A stretch of 64,000 nt of DNA, taken from NCBI GenBank assembly GCA_021927905.1, contig BLLK01000027.1, positions 310,001 to 374,000 of the forward strand, read 5' to 3'. Under the pieces are notes generated by a model. It was not told where the DNA came from. It saw nothing but the letters and a program-made list of their open reading frames with translations, and ran no database searches. Origin of the DNA: Chaetoceros tenuissimus. Taxonomy: Eukaryota > Bacillariophyta > Thalassiosirophyceae > Chaetocerotales > Chaetocerotaceae. This document shows positions 10,513 through 22,650 of this stretch, one piece after another. Positions within the stretch are counted from its first letter, which is position 1; each line of letters starts with the position of its first letter. The position numbers and the translations under genes are program-made.

Positions 10513-13139
10513 TGGTAATAAGTTATGTAGATTGTAAGAAAATGTATTGTAAATGTTTTTTGAAGCGATGCCAGTGAAAATCTTCAATGTGTTGTGTTGG
10601 TGTTCATACCAGTAAATTTGCGGCTGGGGATAGGAGAGCAAACTCCTTACTTGAAGTGGTTAAAAGCCATGTTTCTTCCTGTCTTTACATCTTTTTAGAG
10701 TACCAGTGCGACATTTATTTTACAACCATGAATGCATGTAGAATGTGAACAACATCTAACTAAATAATATGCAATGCTTCAGTAGATAGAATTTCTTGAT
10801 AAAAAAAATGATATATGAGTCTTCACTATTGCTATTGCATTTTTGGCTTGGTTTTACAATGATCTTTACTCTAATTGCCTCAAAAAGATTAAAACAGACG
10901 TCTTCAGGAATGTTCAGGGACAATTTGTTAGCTTGGGGTAGGTTTAGACTGTGAGCCATTATCATATACGTACATGAATAAAATATGAAATATACGAAGA
11001 TTATTTGGAGCAGAATCCTTTCCTTTCAGTCATGACTATCATTATTCCTCGTAAATATTCTTCATGGGTTGTGCGATTCAACTCATGTGTATGAAAGTTT
11101 GGAGACAAACAGATATAACATTGACAATCTTTCTTCTGGTCTCGGTTCTGCTTAGAAGAGCAAGTTACGACAGTTTGTTTGGGAAACATCTTAAACGCAA
11201 TAGAAGCCCTGTGAGAATGATGAAACCTCGGTTTGCAGAAAGATGAAGATGTAAAAAGATGAAGATCGGTTTACTATGTTGGAAAGATGGTATACGATAT
11301 ACGATACACTACTTTTGGATGAGTGAGTCTAATTATTAGGTTGTTGGAAAATATAGCTGATGAAACAACTCCTTGCGACGGAGATGGCTCGTATTTCGAA
11401 CATAGAAATATCTGTACCTGTGGTAGGATAATCTGCTCCCAGATGATGCAGTATAGATCAGAAGAGGCGTTATCCTCCCAGGACTGAGACGGACCTTATC
11501 TCTTGTAGAGGGGAACTGAAGATGACTAGTGGGGATTCTTATGCTAATCCTTCGCCTTCCCTTAGTATCAATGAAGTACTGCCTGTGATAAAGATATTGC
11601 TTAGTTTGTTTAGAAAAAAAAACATTAGTTAAAGCATCTATCACATCAGTTGACCTTATCTCATCTCTTGTAGGACTTTGTGAAATATATAGCCCAACTC
11701 AAAGGTAAAGGACTTGTGGATGAACTCAATCGCCCCGCGAAGTTCGTTGAGGATCAAAACTGTATTGTATAAGACCAAAGATAGTGCAGTGTACTATTTT
11801 ACAGAGAGGCTGTCAAAGTAGGTCGGTCACAAGTAAGATCAAATATCATATCTTCGACAAAAGCAGTATTGCACAAAAAGGCAGTTTGTGATGATTGGGC
11901 TGTAATAACCGAGGTCGACTCAACAACTTGGACTAGCATCCGTCGTGCAAAAAAAGAGAGATATTCAAGCTAAATGCATTCATAACAAAACTTGTTGCAA
12001 CCAATTTTCCTAGGAGTGAACTTGGTAGATAAACAAAATTTCAGTGCCAACCTATGCCCATGCTGCAATTAACTTCTGTCTGTTAAATTTCTAGCAGTGT
12101 CCCAAACGAGAAATGGACTTCAAGAGGATATGAATAGTTAACTTCAATCCAGACAGAATGAACCCGAGCAAGGAAGTTGAATTATTCAAATCCACCTCCA
12201 TTCTTTCTAAAGCCCAAAAGCAGAATCAAATTGGATGGTATTCGACTTCTCTAGGGTTCATTCACAAATATTTGACATGACTCTTTTTTGAAATCTACAC
12301 TACACAAATAATTAAAATACAGAAGAAATGAAATATCATAGACGAAGAACGTTGTCAAGACATTCTAGAATTTCATTTCTCATTTGTGGGCAGAAAGAAA
12401 TCGCCTACTGTAGAGAAGAATTTCAAGGCATTGTAGCATTGGGATTCTCTATGAGATGAAATTGAGCGAGGAGTTTGCAACTTGTCTAGATCTATTCATT
12501 CAAATTACTTTCAACTTACTCAATTAGAGCTACCAACAATAGCGATAGATTATATAAGTCCTGGCTCGTACTTATGAGATCAGTTTGAGAAACTCAGATG
12601 GATGTACCAGTCGTCGAGTTTTCCCATAATGATATATTTCGTGAATGGATGGACTCGAAATGATTAGTAGAACACAATCTTTTCAGCATGCTACAATTCC
12701 TCTTGTTCAGGAAGCCCAGGCTTCAGCTCTCTTCGGAGGTACTTGTGCTGTTCATGCTTGATCATCTGGTATGAGTACTAATGGTGAGACTTCAAAGAAT
12801 TCTTTTGGCTGTAGGACGAGGTCTTGTTAAATAAAGGTACTAAAATAATCTCAACAATATTGTGTTATATATTATATACGTAGGATTGAAATATAATCTA
12901 CGAGCATAACACTTGGAAATTCTTGACGTGAATGAGATAAGGACTTTTGAATTTCTGGTCCTGAAAGAGGAAATACATGGATATGCAGGCATGGAGATCG
13001 ACTCGAGCTATTTCAAGTGTATAAAACTATACTTAGTTTCAGTTGGTACTTTCAGCTTCAGAAGAAATATGCATGTTTCTAATTCAAAAGTTCAATTACA
13101 CATTCCCAAATTATATTTCTAAAATTTAATCTTCCCCCA
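10513..13139. other. 2.6-kb gene-poor stretch
   Basis: No convincing coding frame, RNA gene or intact mobile element is visible between mL49 and KNL1. Short frames on both strands lack composition or motifs of real genes. A near-repeat of about 20 bases ('gaccttatctc...ttgtag') occurs at 11492 and 11652, and a stretch at 11815-11975 reads as ~50 open codons without a recognisable domain. This could be a decayed transposon, but nothing diagnostic remains. Confidence 0.4.
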
Positions 13140-16100
13140 CTAACTCTGAAATGACTCAATGCCGTCAACCGATCTTGTCAGGTAGCCGAAACCTGGCTTG
13201 GCATTCTTTACAAGATGGCTTTCGAGGCTATCCATGTTGGCTATCTCACCTGAAAGATTGATGTTTAAAACAAACGGATATGATTCACCGATTTCAAACA
13301 GTGCTTCAATCTTCTCGCCTTTTGCATTGGATTTGGACAGAATAAATTCATATCCACTAGTTTCAGGTGACTTGGCTAATTTGCCACTTTGTCTTAATTC
13401 AAGTGTTGAGATTTCTTTCCCTATCGCCCATAGACGTTCCAAGTACCACTCAGTTTCCACAACTACAGATGAAATTTCAGCTGCAGATCCCAATTTAGTC
13501 GCCTCTATTTTTTTACGTAAGCCCTGTGTCCTATGTATAAGGAAGTTTTTCACACTTGAGGTAAACCTTGGTTTCTTGTCTGATCCTCTCGTTGAAGATG
13601 CATCGCTTGTCTTACAAACGACTTTCCCAGAATCAAATAGGAAAAATTCAAGTCTAAAACCCATTTCAGGAACACTATTCTGACAGGCAAATTCGACAAT
13701 GATACTCGTATCCTGAGCTGAGACAAGTTTCCATGACTGGAGACCTTCAACAGAATTCAAAGTTTCAAGTGCGTTCTGAGCACGAGCCTTGTTCTCGAGA
13801 GCATTGGTTCGTGCAGTATCTTTGGCGTTGTTTGTTTCTATCAAGGAAGAAACTCTATCACGCTGAATCTTGTTCTCCAGATTTTCGCTTTCGGCTTTTT
13901 GAATATCCATCTTCAATTGTGCAAGATCAGATTCAAGTTTATCAGCTTCCTCCTAAAGTTCAAATGGAGAGATTTAGTAAAGATTACAACGGAAAGTTGG
14001 CTGAATACACTTAAATTTTTGACTTACCCTTTTCTGTGCTAGAAACTCTTCACGAGCCTTGATGACAAGTTGCCGAGACATGATAGATAATGATTGATCA
14101 ATGTCATCAGCAAGGCCAACCTTTGCTGCCAAGTTCTTGATATCTTGATCGTAGCCTTGTGAAATATCAAGAACAATATTGTCCAAAGCTTGCATTACTT
14201 GTATCTCCCATTCTATATGTTCGCTATTAATGTTTGATCGTACAATATTAGAAAGTTCCTTCAGAACAGCTTCATGGTGCTCTTTACATTCTTCACCACT
14301 TTCTCCTCTCAAGGCACGCTGGATCCTATCAAGTATAAGCTCGTCGCAGTCTTCGAGGTGATCAGATACGAGGTCAGTAGCCTTGATATCCTCAAGAGAA
14401 CTGTTTTCTATTTCAGAACAAACCTCTTGTAAGAAATCAGTAATCTTTCCAAACGTTTCGGGGGAGTTGTACTCGGAAAAGATAAAGTTTGCTCCTTCAA
14501 GTAGAACATCATTGTTGGAAGTCATAACATCATTCAAGTTTTGCTCGTGTAGAAAAGGCTGTGACAATTCCCTCCAACTCAAATCAACAACAATATTCTC
14601 AACACTACTGTCTTTTTCAAGAGCACTAGAACCTTGGTCAGCCTCATACATGCTTTCATTTTGTACTGGAGATATGGAAGAGATGTCACAAGCAGGAGTC
14701 AAACTAAAGCGTCTGCTACTTCGTCTTCCACTCTTACTAATATCAGAGGATTCGTCGTCTACTTTTTGTACAAGAGACTGAAGTAGATCTGACGTATTAC
14801 TAAAGTGTGTAGTGCGCGAAGAAGAACTGGATTGTTTCTGTGAAACTGTAGCAATATCAATTGTACTCAAGGATTTCTCTTTCATGTTTGTAGCTGTATC
14901 TAGCATTGCTTTCAAATCATTTTCCAGGCCAATTGTGTCGCCCTCTGATTTTTGAAGAATAGAAACATCATTCAAAGAGATAGTTGTATCATCGTTTGCC
15001 CCAAATGATGGTTCAGTAATTCCATTCATCATTTTGTGCATGTCACTTTCAAGCTCAACAGTGTCGACATTGTTGCAAGTTAGGGTCGATTTTTTTTCAA
15101 ACGAGGCCTCCTTGTGAATAGACTTATCACTCATAATAGATACTTCAGATTGAGAAGTTTCCTCATCTGCTTTTGCAGCTCTTTCCAAAACTCCAGCAAG
15201 ATCTGACTCGAGTCCAATGGTCTCTCCCTCAATTGGTTTCATCATTGAAATATCATGAAGAGATAAAGTACCAGTGAAGCTTAAGTTTGGCTTCGATTCA
15301 CTTTCCTGAAGCTTAAGCACATCGGCCATATTTTCATCAAGATCAACGGTTCCTTCCTCAGTATTGCGTGGAGGCTCGGAATTAGTGTCTGAAGTGAAAG
15401 TCGATGACTTATCACAATTCTCCTCAGTAGATTCCACTGAATCACCGTCCTCTCCTTGGAGTTTGAGTAAATCAGTCATTTTTCCATCTAAGTCAACTGT
15501 GTTCTCTTCCGTTTCATCAGATCGGCTTCCAATAGATGATGCGGAAGACAATGATGCAAAGCTGTTATCAATGCAATTAGAGTCTCTTGGTGTATTTTCA
15601 GTGGTTTGATCGGCTTGGACATTTAGGATATCAGCCATGTTTTCATCAAGTTCAACTGTTTGCTCCTCTGTGGATTCAAAAGAATTTTGCACGGATGACA
15701 CAGCAGAAGAGAGACCCAATGATTCATCATCGCCTTCGTTACAACTCTGATCTCGAAGCAAATCTTTCATGTTGGAGTCAAGGTCTACAGTTTGATCCTC
15801 GTCATTTGCGTTCACATTTCCAGAAGTCTCGGAAGAAGATGACAAAGACTTTTCTTCTGAACTGTGAGATGATCGCTGACTATTCCCATCATTGTAATTC
15901 AAGAGCAAACCTTGGATATTATCTTCAAGACCAATAGTTTGAGTTTCACCATCGATGATGCGAAGCATAGACGTGTCTTTCATAGACAGTTCTCTAGTTT
16001 CGTCCTCTGATTGAATGCTTACATCACTCTCTTCTTTGCTTGGAGATTCTCTAGAAACATTAGGCTTCATCATTGCTTCAAGAACATAATTATTGTTGTT

Positions 16101-19100
16101 TTGAAGTCCAAGAGTTTCATCTTCATTCAAAGTGCCCTCATCCATATCGTCTTCATCATAACTATTACTTGATGATTTAGAGAGGAAAGATTTTTCTTCA
16201 GACTTTTTGGGAATTGAAAATAAGTCTTTTGTAATCTTGGAGCACATCGGAGTAAAGTTCTTAGCTGGGCTACCAATATTGTATTCTGCTGCAGTTGGAG
16301 GGCAAAATTCAACATTTCTCTTGGGAGTCTGTTTCCTTCCAGTCTTGAGAATGCTCTTTGGGGTTTGATTTGTTGCTTTTGGTTTGTTACAAAGTTCAGG
16401 GGAACGAAAGGTATCTGATGTGGCCTTTCCTTGCTCACAACTCAATGGGGATTGGTTATCGTAAGCTTCTTGAATAGGTAATAATGAAGATCCTCTTGTA
16501 TCTAAATCACTAAGAAGTCCCTTGAAATCTTGAGTATTCGCAGTCTCAATCTCAATCTTTTCTTTAGACTTTGGCTTAGCAATCAAATTTTCTCCTGTTA
16601 TTGATGCCTCGCTGAACATTGAGCTCCTTCTGTCCCTTTTCTTTTTCATGTTGACATTGAAAACATTTGTGTCGTCTCCCAAATCATTCATAATATCCAT
16701 TAGGGCTGCAGTATCAGCAGTAGCACCATCATCTCCATCGATTCTGGAACTATATTCGCTGCTGGCATTGCTATCAGCAGAAATGATGCTCTCATCGTCG
16801 GAATTCACGTTACAGGAAAGCGGACTTTCAATACTAAGTTTATTGGACTTTGTTGTGGAAGGAGGAACAAATGGAGAGCTTGAACCTGACGTAAGAGACT
16901 TATTTTGAAGTAGATCCAAGGTTCCAATAGAGGACTCTTCACCTTGCTCGAGAAGCTTGCGAGTCTCTTCTGATGACTCTGACTTGCGGGCTGGTACCTT
17001 TGTTTCACAGCATTTTGTCGAGTCGTTTACTTCATTAGCATCAAGAACACTATTCTCAGATTGACCTTTCAAAATATCCATAGTTCTCACACTAGCTTCT
17101 GGGGATGTGCATTCCAAAGGAGTCTTTTCACTGGTGCAAGTCATGATTGCAGTAGCACTAGTTTCTTGAGAGTTTGGGATTTGCTCACTTGCCTCCATTT
17201 CATTTTCATTTTGTGCCTCACTTCCCGTTCCAATTAATTGGGAAATGCTTTCATCCTGAGAATTTTGAGACCAGAAAGGATTCATAGATGTGTCTTGACT
17301 TTGGGACAAATTTGCATTTTTTGGCAAAGCAATATCCTCTTCATTGTTATTCACAGAGGGTGCTCCAGGTACAAGATAATTCATCAGCGTCTCCGTATTA
17401 TCTTCATCCTGAATAGAATTGACACTTGAAGTCTGCGATGCTGCAGAAAAACGACGAGACAGAGAGAGTTGTGTGAGTGATTTTCTACCACTTCGTTCAG
17501 GAGTGGCTTTTCTATCAGACCTTTTTCTACTCGACAGAGCTACTGAATCAGCATCTGTACTCATTCGTTTCTTTGATCTCGTACTACGAGCAGGAGAGGC
17601 AACGTAAATACGTTCTGGTTTTCGTCCCGAGTTGGAAAGACGAAGATTCCCAATATAAGCTTGGGAGTTTCCAGTATTCTGTTCGTCTTCTTTACTGGAC
17701 AAATCCAATTTCGCAGGAGACGAGAAGTCTTTAGTCTCATCCATAGTATCATTGTTTGCATTCAGGTCAGTTAAGATATCATTGATTCCATTATTTGTTT
17801 CATCAAAAGTTGCATTCAAAGCATTATTTGTGTTTTCAATTGCTTTTTGCGCGATTGGTTTCATTGGAAGGCTTGTACGATTACCTCTGCGTAACTGCTG
17901 TCTCATTTGTCTCGACTTTTGGATGGATGCAGTGAGCTTCCTATTACTACGAGTAACATTGCGATACAATTGGCTCGATAACGGTGAAGCACCTGAAATA
18001 CTGTGTCTCTTTCCAGCTTCGAATGAATCACGGCGAATGGATTGAGATATACTGAGACGAGTGTTTGTAACGAATGGAGAAGTAGCAAAACTTTGACTCA
18101 AGGCGATACTCTTAACTTTCTGCGAAGAATTTGTGGATGCTTTCTGTCTCACTAAAAATTCCCTTTCCTCTTTATCTACTTCTACTTTCTTCTCAGCCCC
18201 TTCTTTGTTAGTAGTAGTTTCCAAGTCATCATTCTCTTGACCAGTTTCTTCATTTTGAGACAACTTTTCAATCCTGTCACTTGATGCTTTCGGCTTGTCA
18301 TCAGATCTGATAGGAATCTCTTCCATACTCTCATCGGCTTCCTTGTTTTCTTGATTAGTGCTAACATCTCGAAGATCCTCGACATCTTCATTGCTATCAT
18401 TAAGATGGTCAAAATTTAGTAACTCATCCATTGCTGCAGTATCAACTGTATCATCCTCTTGTCGTGATATACTAGAAGCATCATCCTTATTTGTAGAAAC
18501 TGATTGATTTTGCAAAGTGTCAATTTCAGCAACGTCCATTGTCTCATCATTACTCGTTTTAGTCGAGGTGGTAGATTCATTCAATAAGGCATCAAGATCA
18601 CCTCCATCAACTGTCTCATCTTTACAAGTACTCTGCTCTTTCTCATCAAGCACTAATTGAGCCTTTTGACGTTCTTGTTCTTCTTCCATCTCTTTCTTGC
18701 GTCGCTTCTCTTCCATGACCTCCTTCACTCTCTGTTCCAATTCATCCTGTTTCTTCTCAGCATCTGCTTCAGATTTCATCTTTCGAGACTTTTCACAAAA
18801 TACAAAGTTACTAGCAGTCAATTCAGTAGTATCACTCAAGACAGACTTATTCATATTATCAGAAATGATGGAAGATGCATTTGAAGTACAGGTAGTATTC
18901 AAATCACCAAGCTGATTCAACAGGTCAGCAGTATCATCTTGTCTTGAAGGAGTTTGACGAAATGACGGTGCAGGAGATAAGAGAAGAGAAGTATCGGCAC
19001 TCAAGTCATTCCCAATCTTTTGACTCTCTAATTCAAGTGTATTTAAATCTCTCGTGTGGTCTTGTTCCTGTTGTCGTTCGAGTAATAGACTTTCATTCAC

Positions 19101-19283
19101 TCGTTTTTGAAACTGTTTTCGTGCTGACTTGACTGCTGGCGTCTTTGGAACATCTGAAAAATAGTAACTTGATGCTGCATCACTACTAAAAGCGGATTGC
19201 CTCTTTTTTGAAGTGCGATTGAATTTCCCATGTCTTGCAGACGAGAAGGAGGCGTTGATTTCGTTTTCTTTGTTTGTGTTCAT
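13140..19283 (-). CDS. KNL1: KNL1/Spc105 outer-kinetochore scaffold
   Basis: Exons 14028-19283 and 13140-13952 (phase 0, GTAAGT...TTAG, 75-nt intron) encode 2022 residues. Residues 1-1580 are disordered and hold many repeats of the form [DE]xT[VIM][DEG]xxxx[ML]xxLL, the place and style of MELT repeats that recruit Bub1/Bub3 after Mps1 phosphorylation. Residues 977-980 (SILK) and 988-993 (KRNVEF) form a paired SILK plus RVxF PP1-docking module. From ~1580 the chain becomes helical. A coiled coil spans the exon junction (about 1730-1830), followed by an RWD-like C terminus beginning LNSVEG and SWKLVS, as in Spc7/KNL1. The protein bridges Mis12 and Ndc80 complexes and the spindle checkpoint. Identity rests on architecture; sequence divergence is strong, as expected for KNL1. 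Confidence 0.82.
14889..15950 (-). repeat. C-terminal block of MELT-like repeats in KNL1
   Basis: Residues ~1112-1465 carry eight units spaced ~38-53 residues apart: QTIGLEDNIQGLL, QTVDLDSNMKDLL, QTVELDENMADIL, NTVDLDGKMTDLL, GTVDLDENMADVL, ETIGLESDLAGVL, DTVELESDMHKMM, DTIGLENDLKAML. The Thr is usually in an acidic context, with Asp/Glu at -1, -2 or -3. The regular spacing within a low-complexity region indicates tandem expansion. Confidence 0.85.
16305..16355 (-). other. SILK + RVxF PP1-docking module in KNL1
   Basis: The codons encode SILK, a seven-residue gap (TGRKQTP), then KRNVEF. Paired SILK and RVxF motifs bind protein phosphatase 1 in animal KNL1. Here they sit in the middle of the chain, between two groups of repeats, rather than at the extreme N terminus as in vertebrates. 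Confidence 0.7.
18414..18623 (-). repeat. N-terminal MELT-like repeats in KNL1
   Basis: Three units at residues ~221-290 (DETVDGGDLDALLN, DETMDVAEIDTLQN, DDTVDTAAMDELLN) with ~24-31-residue spacing. They share the [DE]xT[VM]D...LL pattern with the larger block but have lost the central Leu-acid pair. Confidence 0.7.
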
Positions 19284-20033
19284 GATGGGTGGAGCAGTGG
19301 ATTTGATTTTGAATCACTTGCACAGGTTCGTCTTCAATGCCTTTTCTCTCTTCAGACCCCAAATCAGAGATGATATTCAATGTGGAAAATAGAAGATGTA
19401 GAATAGTGTATTTATTGAAAGTGGTAAGTCTACCAGTGGTACTTATTGAATGTACTCGTAGTCTAATTGAAAAGAAGAAGAAAACAAAAAGTGGCCGTTT
19501 TTTTTCAAATTAAAACGTTATAACTGCTTTTCATTTCTTCATTTTTCTTTTTGTCTAATCTGTTAGGAAAGCAGTACCCTAAAAAGTAGACTGAATTCAC
19601 TAGCAAATTAAAATTTGTAATGACGCTTCATTAACTAGATTTATTCAATACTTAGTTACAGTATTTTACAATCTGTTTTATTGTTTATTTGACTTACACA
19701 GTCATACGTACATTTCTACCAGTCGTGAGTCGAGTGTGTGGTGCCGAGAGCGAGAGTAAACATTTTCACGGCAACAAGAAGCAATTGGATCTTGAAAAAT
19801 ACAATATTGAATCTTATTTACATCTAATTGGATACACGATGATTGTTTTCTTCCGAGACGCATGAAACGTTGGGACCTTTCCACGCCAGTCGAAAGTTTC
19901 TGTCTAATTACCTCTAACTGCTTCCAAAGTTTCTGTCAAAATACCTCAATTGGTTTTCGGTCCACCGCGTTCCTTCCAGTGAAACTTCCAGATATCTATC
20001 CATAATTTGCAAACACAAACATTATACACCAAC
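19284..20033. promoter_or_regulatory. Divergent intergenic region
   Basis: 750 bp between head-to-head KNL1 and the C-type lectin gene. Includes a T-rich run near 19500. No specific regulatory motif is identified. Confidence 0.35.
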
Positions 20034-21700
20034 ATGATTTCTTCCAAACTTATTTATCAATCTTTCCTCGGTCTTGTTGCTTTGAGCATGAGGTCTAGCA
20101 TTGTCATTGCTACAACAGCCCCTACTCCAGCACCAACTGAAATCCAACCTGAATGGGTTCCATTTTACAATACTGGGACTTTCGCTTCTGAAGATGATGT
20201 AGCTTCAAATGAAGAGCTTGTGGAAATTTGGAATAGAAGTCCTAACCAGCTTATTCACAGGAAATGTCCAGCTTGTATGCCATCTCATCAAGATATCTTC
20301 TATCGCCGCTTTGATACGAACGGACTCCCACAGTACATGGACTTACTTTCAACCATGACCGAAACATGGTCCTCCTTTGGCAATCAAGAAATTCTTGGTC
20401 AGACTTTTAAATTGTACTCTACATACAATGATGCCATCAATGACACAAATGCATGGACATACTGCAACTATGACTTGGAAGATGTTGGCTTTCCACGGGA
20501 GTGTGGTGTTACTGTTCACACTGGAGGCCAGTACAATTCTATCAATCTACCAAGTTGGCCTGATATTGCATTTTACGTCGAGGCTCTTCCTGTAACATCT
20601 AGTCCAACAGAAGCTCCGACAGCTTCACCAACGCGAGCAGTAAGTGTTTTCATGAATCATAGTAGATATGACAGTGGTTTCTTGACATTTCATAGACTCA
20701 TTTGCTCACCGTCTACTTACATACTTTGGAATCTTCCAACTTCGATCTTTTCTTTGCATCTAGCCTACAAGTTCTCCAACAGAAGCTCCAACAGCCCTAG
20801 ATCCTGCAGGTTACATCTGTCTACAGACATCCGAACTTTCATGGCAGTATAGTCAAGATGCAGCGAATACAAATGGAGCAAACTTGGTGTCAATCCATTG
20901 TTCTGAACAAAACCAAAGATTGACTCAGTTCTTAAATAGTGATGAGCGGGTATGGTTAGGAGGAAGTGATTCTGCAACTGAAGGTAACTGGTTATTTACT
21001 GATGGAAGTTCTGTATCATCATATACCAACTGGGGAAGTGGTCAGCCAAATAACTCATACGGCTCTGAGAATTGTATGGAATTAAATTATCCGTCCTTTG
21101 GCCTTTGGAATGATGCACCTTGTACATTAATCAGAAAGGCAATTTACTATTCCCCAACTCCCATCACTGGAATGACTTGCATGAGCTATGTGTGTAAGTA
21201 TTACAGATCTTGATTGTTGCTTTTTTGAAATATGAGAACATTACCCTGACTGTATTTCTTTTCTTCGCAGCCTGTATTTCTCAAACTGTTTCACCGACAT
21301 CCAGTGTAAGTTTTCTAATCATTCCCTTTTGGAAAATCGAGGTTTTGTCTTCTAACTGTTCCTTATTCAATAGCCAACAACTGCTCCAACTTACAGTCCA
21401 ACCATAAGCCCATCAGTTCCTTCTTCTACAAAAGCACCATCGACGTCTCTTCCTTCTTTATCTACCGGAAAGGGTAAAGGAAGTTCGACAAAATCTCCTT
21501 CGTCCAAGGCTCCAAAATCGACCAAAAGTCCAAAGTCTGCCAAGACTTCCAAGGCACAAAAGAGCTCGAAGTCCACTAAGTCAACAAAAACCACTACAGG
21601 ATCTGCGAACAATGTCACCAACTCAGCTGGAACTAAGCATATTTTGGCGTCTCTAAGTTATGCAATGGTAATTGCTTCTGTGCTCATTAACATTGAGTAG
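20034..21700 (+). CDS. GPI-type surface C-type lectin with Lys/Ser-rich tail
   Basis: Four exons (20034-20639, 20764-21193, 21271-21305, 21374-21700), all GT-AG with consistent phases, encode 465 residues. A signal peptide is followed by an unnamed ectodomain (CPAC...WTYCNYDLEDVGFPRECG...FYVEA) and a Pro/Thr linker (SPTEAPTASPT). The C-type lectin domain then shows VWLGGSDSATEGNW, YTNWGSGQPNN, and NCMEL...GLWNDAPC. The QPN triplet stands where EPN or QPD sets sugar choice. A second Pro/Thr linker leads to a Lys/Ser/Pro repeat tail (KSPSSKAPKSTKSPKSAK) and a hydrophobic C terminus ending in LINIE, a GPI-anchor signal. A role in cell-wall or surface carbohydrate binding is inferred. The tail is homologous to the next gene's product. 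Confidence 0.8.
21461..21600 (+). repeat. Lys/Ser/Pro-rich repeat tail of the lectin
   Basis: Codons for short KSP, KSTK, KSSK and KAP units in irregular tandem. The composition is like diatom silaffins (dense Lys and Ser, few acids), and the same units recur in the gene at 22270. Confidence 0.75.
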
Positions 21701-22269
21701 ATGAGAACGTGTGAGAAGCGGCAATGATGAGAATGTAACATTTTTGTGTATGCAAAAGCTGAATTTTCCACCATCTGTAGATTGCCATATCGAAGTATGC
21801 GTAGCAATAGTTTCGTATTGTATTTATATTATACGAAACTTGTATTTAATTGCTCTTAAAAAGTTATAAACTAAAAGATACTGATAGAAACGCAACCTTT
21901 ACTATCACAATTACAATTAATGTACATCCTTGAACTATTCAATCTTGAAGTGAGAATGATTTCACTGCTAATAATAACCCTTCTTTAGAAATATTTATTT
22001 TCAACTCCCTGGTCAAATCTTCCCCCTATCACTTGGATCATCTGTCTTGTGACCGCACTTTTTCCACTGTCCTTGTCCATCAGTCAGTCAATGGTACCAG
22101 TCGTTACCAGTCAAGGTGAATCTGTCGTTTTTTGCCAACTCTGTCGGTTTTGATCAAGTCGTCAAGATTGATCAGTTGTCGGCATTTATACATCGCTCAT
22201 AATTTTCATTCGTCAAAAACTCACAAATATTTTATTCTCCAAACTTCTTTTCCAGTACCTCACTTGATC
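21701..22269. other. Intergenic, 569 bp
   Basis: Spacer between the lectin and the silaffin-like gene on the same strand. It presumably contains the lectin 3' UTR and the next promoter. Nothing else recognised. Confidence 0.35.
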
Positions 22270-22650
22270 ATGTTTTCTCCAAAGGTCTTTCTTTTCACTC
22301 TCACCTTATTCCTTGCCTTGAGCAACCTAGACTTTACCACAGCGACTCCTTCTGGCACTATCGGTCCTCTTTCGAAGGGAAAAGGTGGATCCAGTAGAGC
22401 ACCTGGAAAAGGTAAAGGCTATTCAACCAAGTCTCCATCTTCAAAGGCTCCTGGTTCTACCAAAGCTCCAAAGTCATCCAAAAGTCCAAAGTCTAGCAAG
22501 AGCCCGAAGACAACCAAGTCAACTAAGACCAAACATTCAGAGACTGGTTCTGCTGGTAATGTCGTTAACTCTGCAACTAGTGATGACATTGTAGTATCTG
22601 TCAGCATTGCAATGGCGATCGGATCTATCCTCATGATGAACATCATGTAA
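22270..22650 (+). CDS. Silaffin-like Lys/Ser-rich GPI-type surface protein
   Basis: An intronless gene for 126 residues. Residues 1-25 are a clear signal peptide (MFSPKVFLFTLTLFLALSN). Residues ~36-93 are almost only Lys, Ser, Pro, Thr, Gly and Ala in KxxK-type spacing (KGKGYSTKSPSSKAPGSTK, then repeated KSPKSSK). Residues ~94-126 go from a small-residue site (TGSAGNVVNSA) to a hydrophobic end (VSVSIAMAIGSILMMNIM), as in GPI-anchored precursors. Such Lys/Ser blocks are the substrate type for phosphorylation and polyamine modification in silaffins, which guide silica formation. Homology to named silaffins cannot be shown by eye. No RXL cleavage motif is seen. Tail and GPI region match the lectin gene just upstream. 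Confidence 0.75.
   Translation: MFSPKVFLFTLTLFLALSNLDFTTATPSGTIGPLSKGKGGSSRAPGKGKGYSTKSPSSKAPGSTKAPKSSKSPKSSKSPKTTKSTKTKHSETGSAGNVVNSATSDDIVVSVSIAMAIGSILMMNIM

Noticed and set aside
11336-11644. 102-codon minus-strand frame
   Set aside because: No motif, no start context, basic/Tyr-rich random composition.
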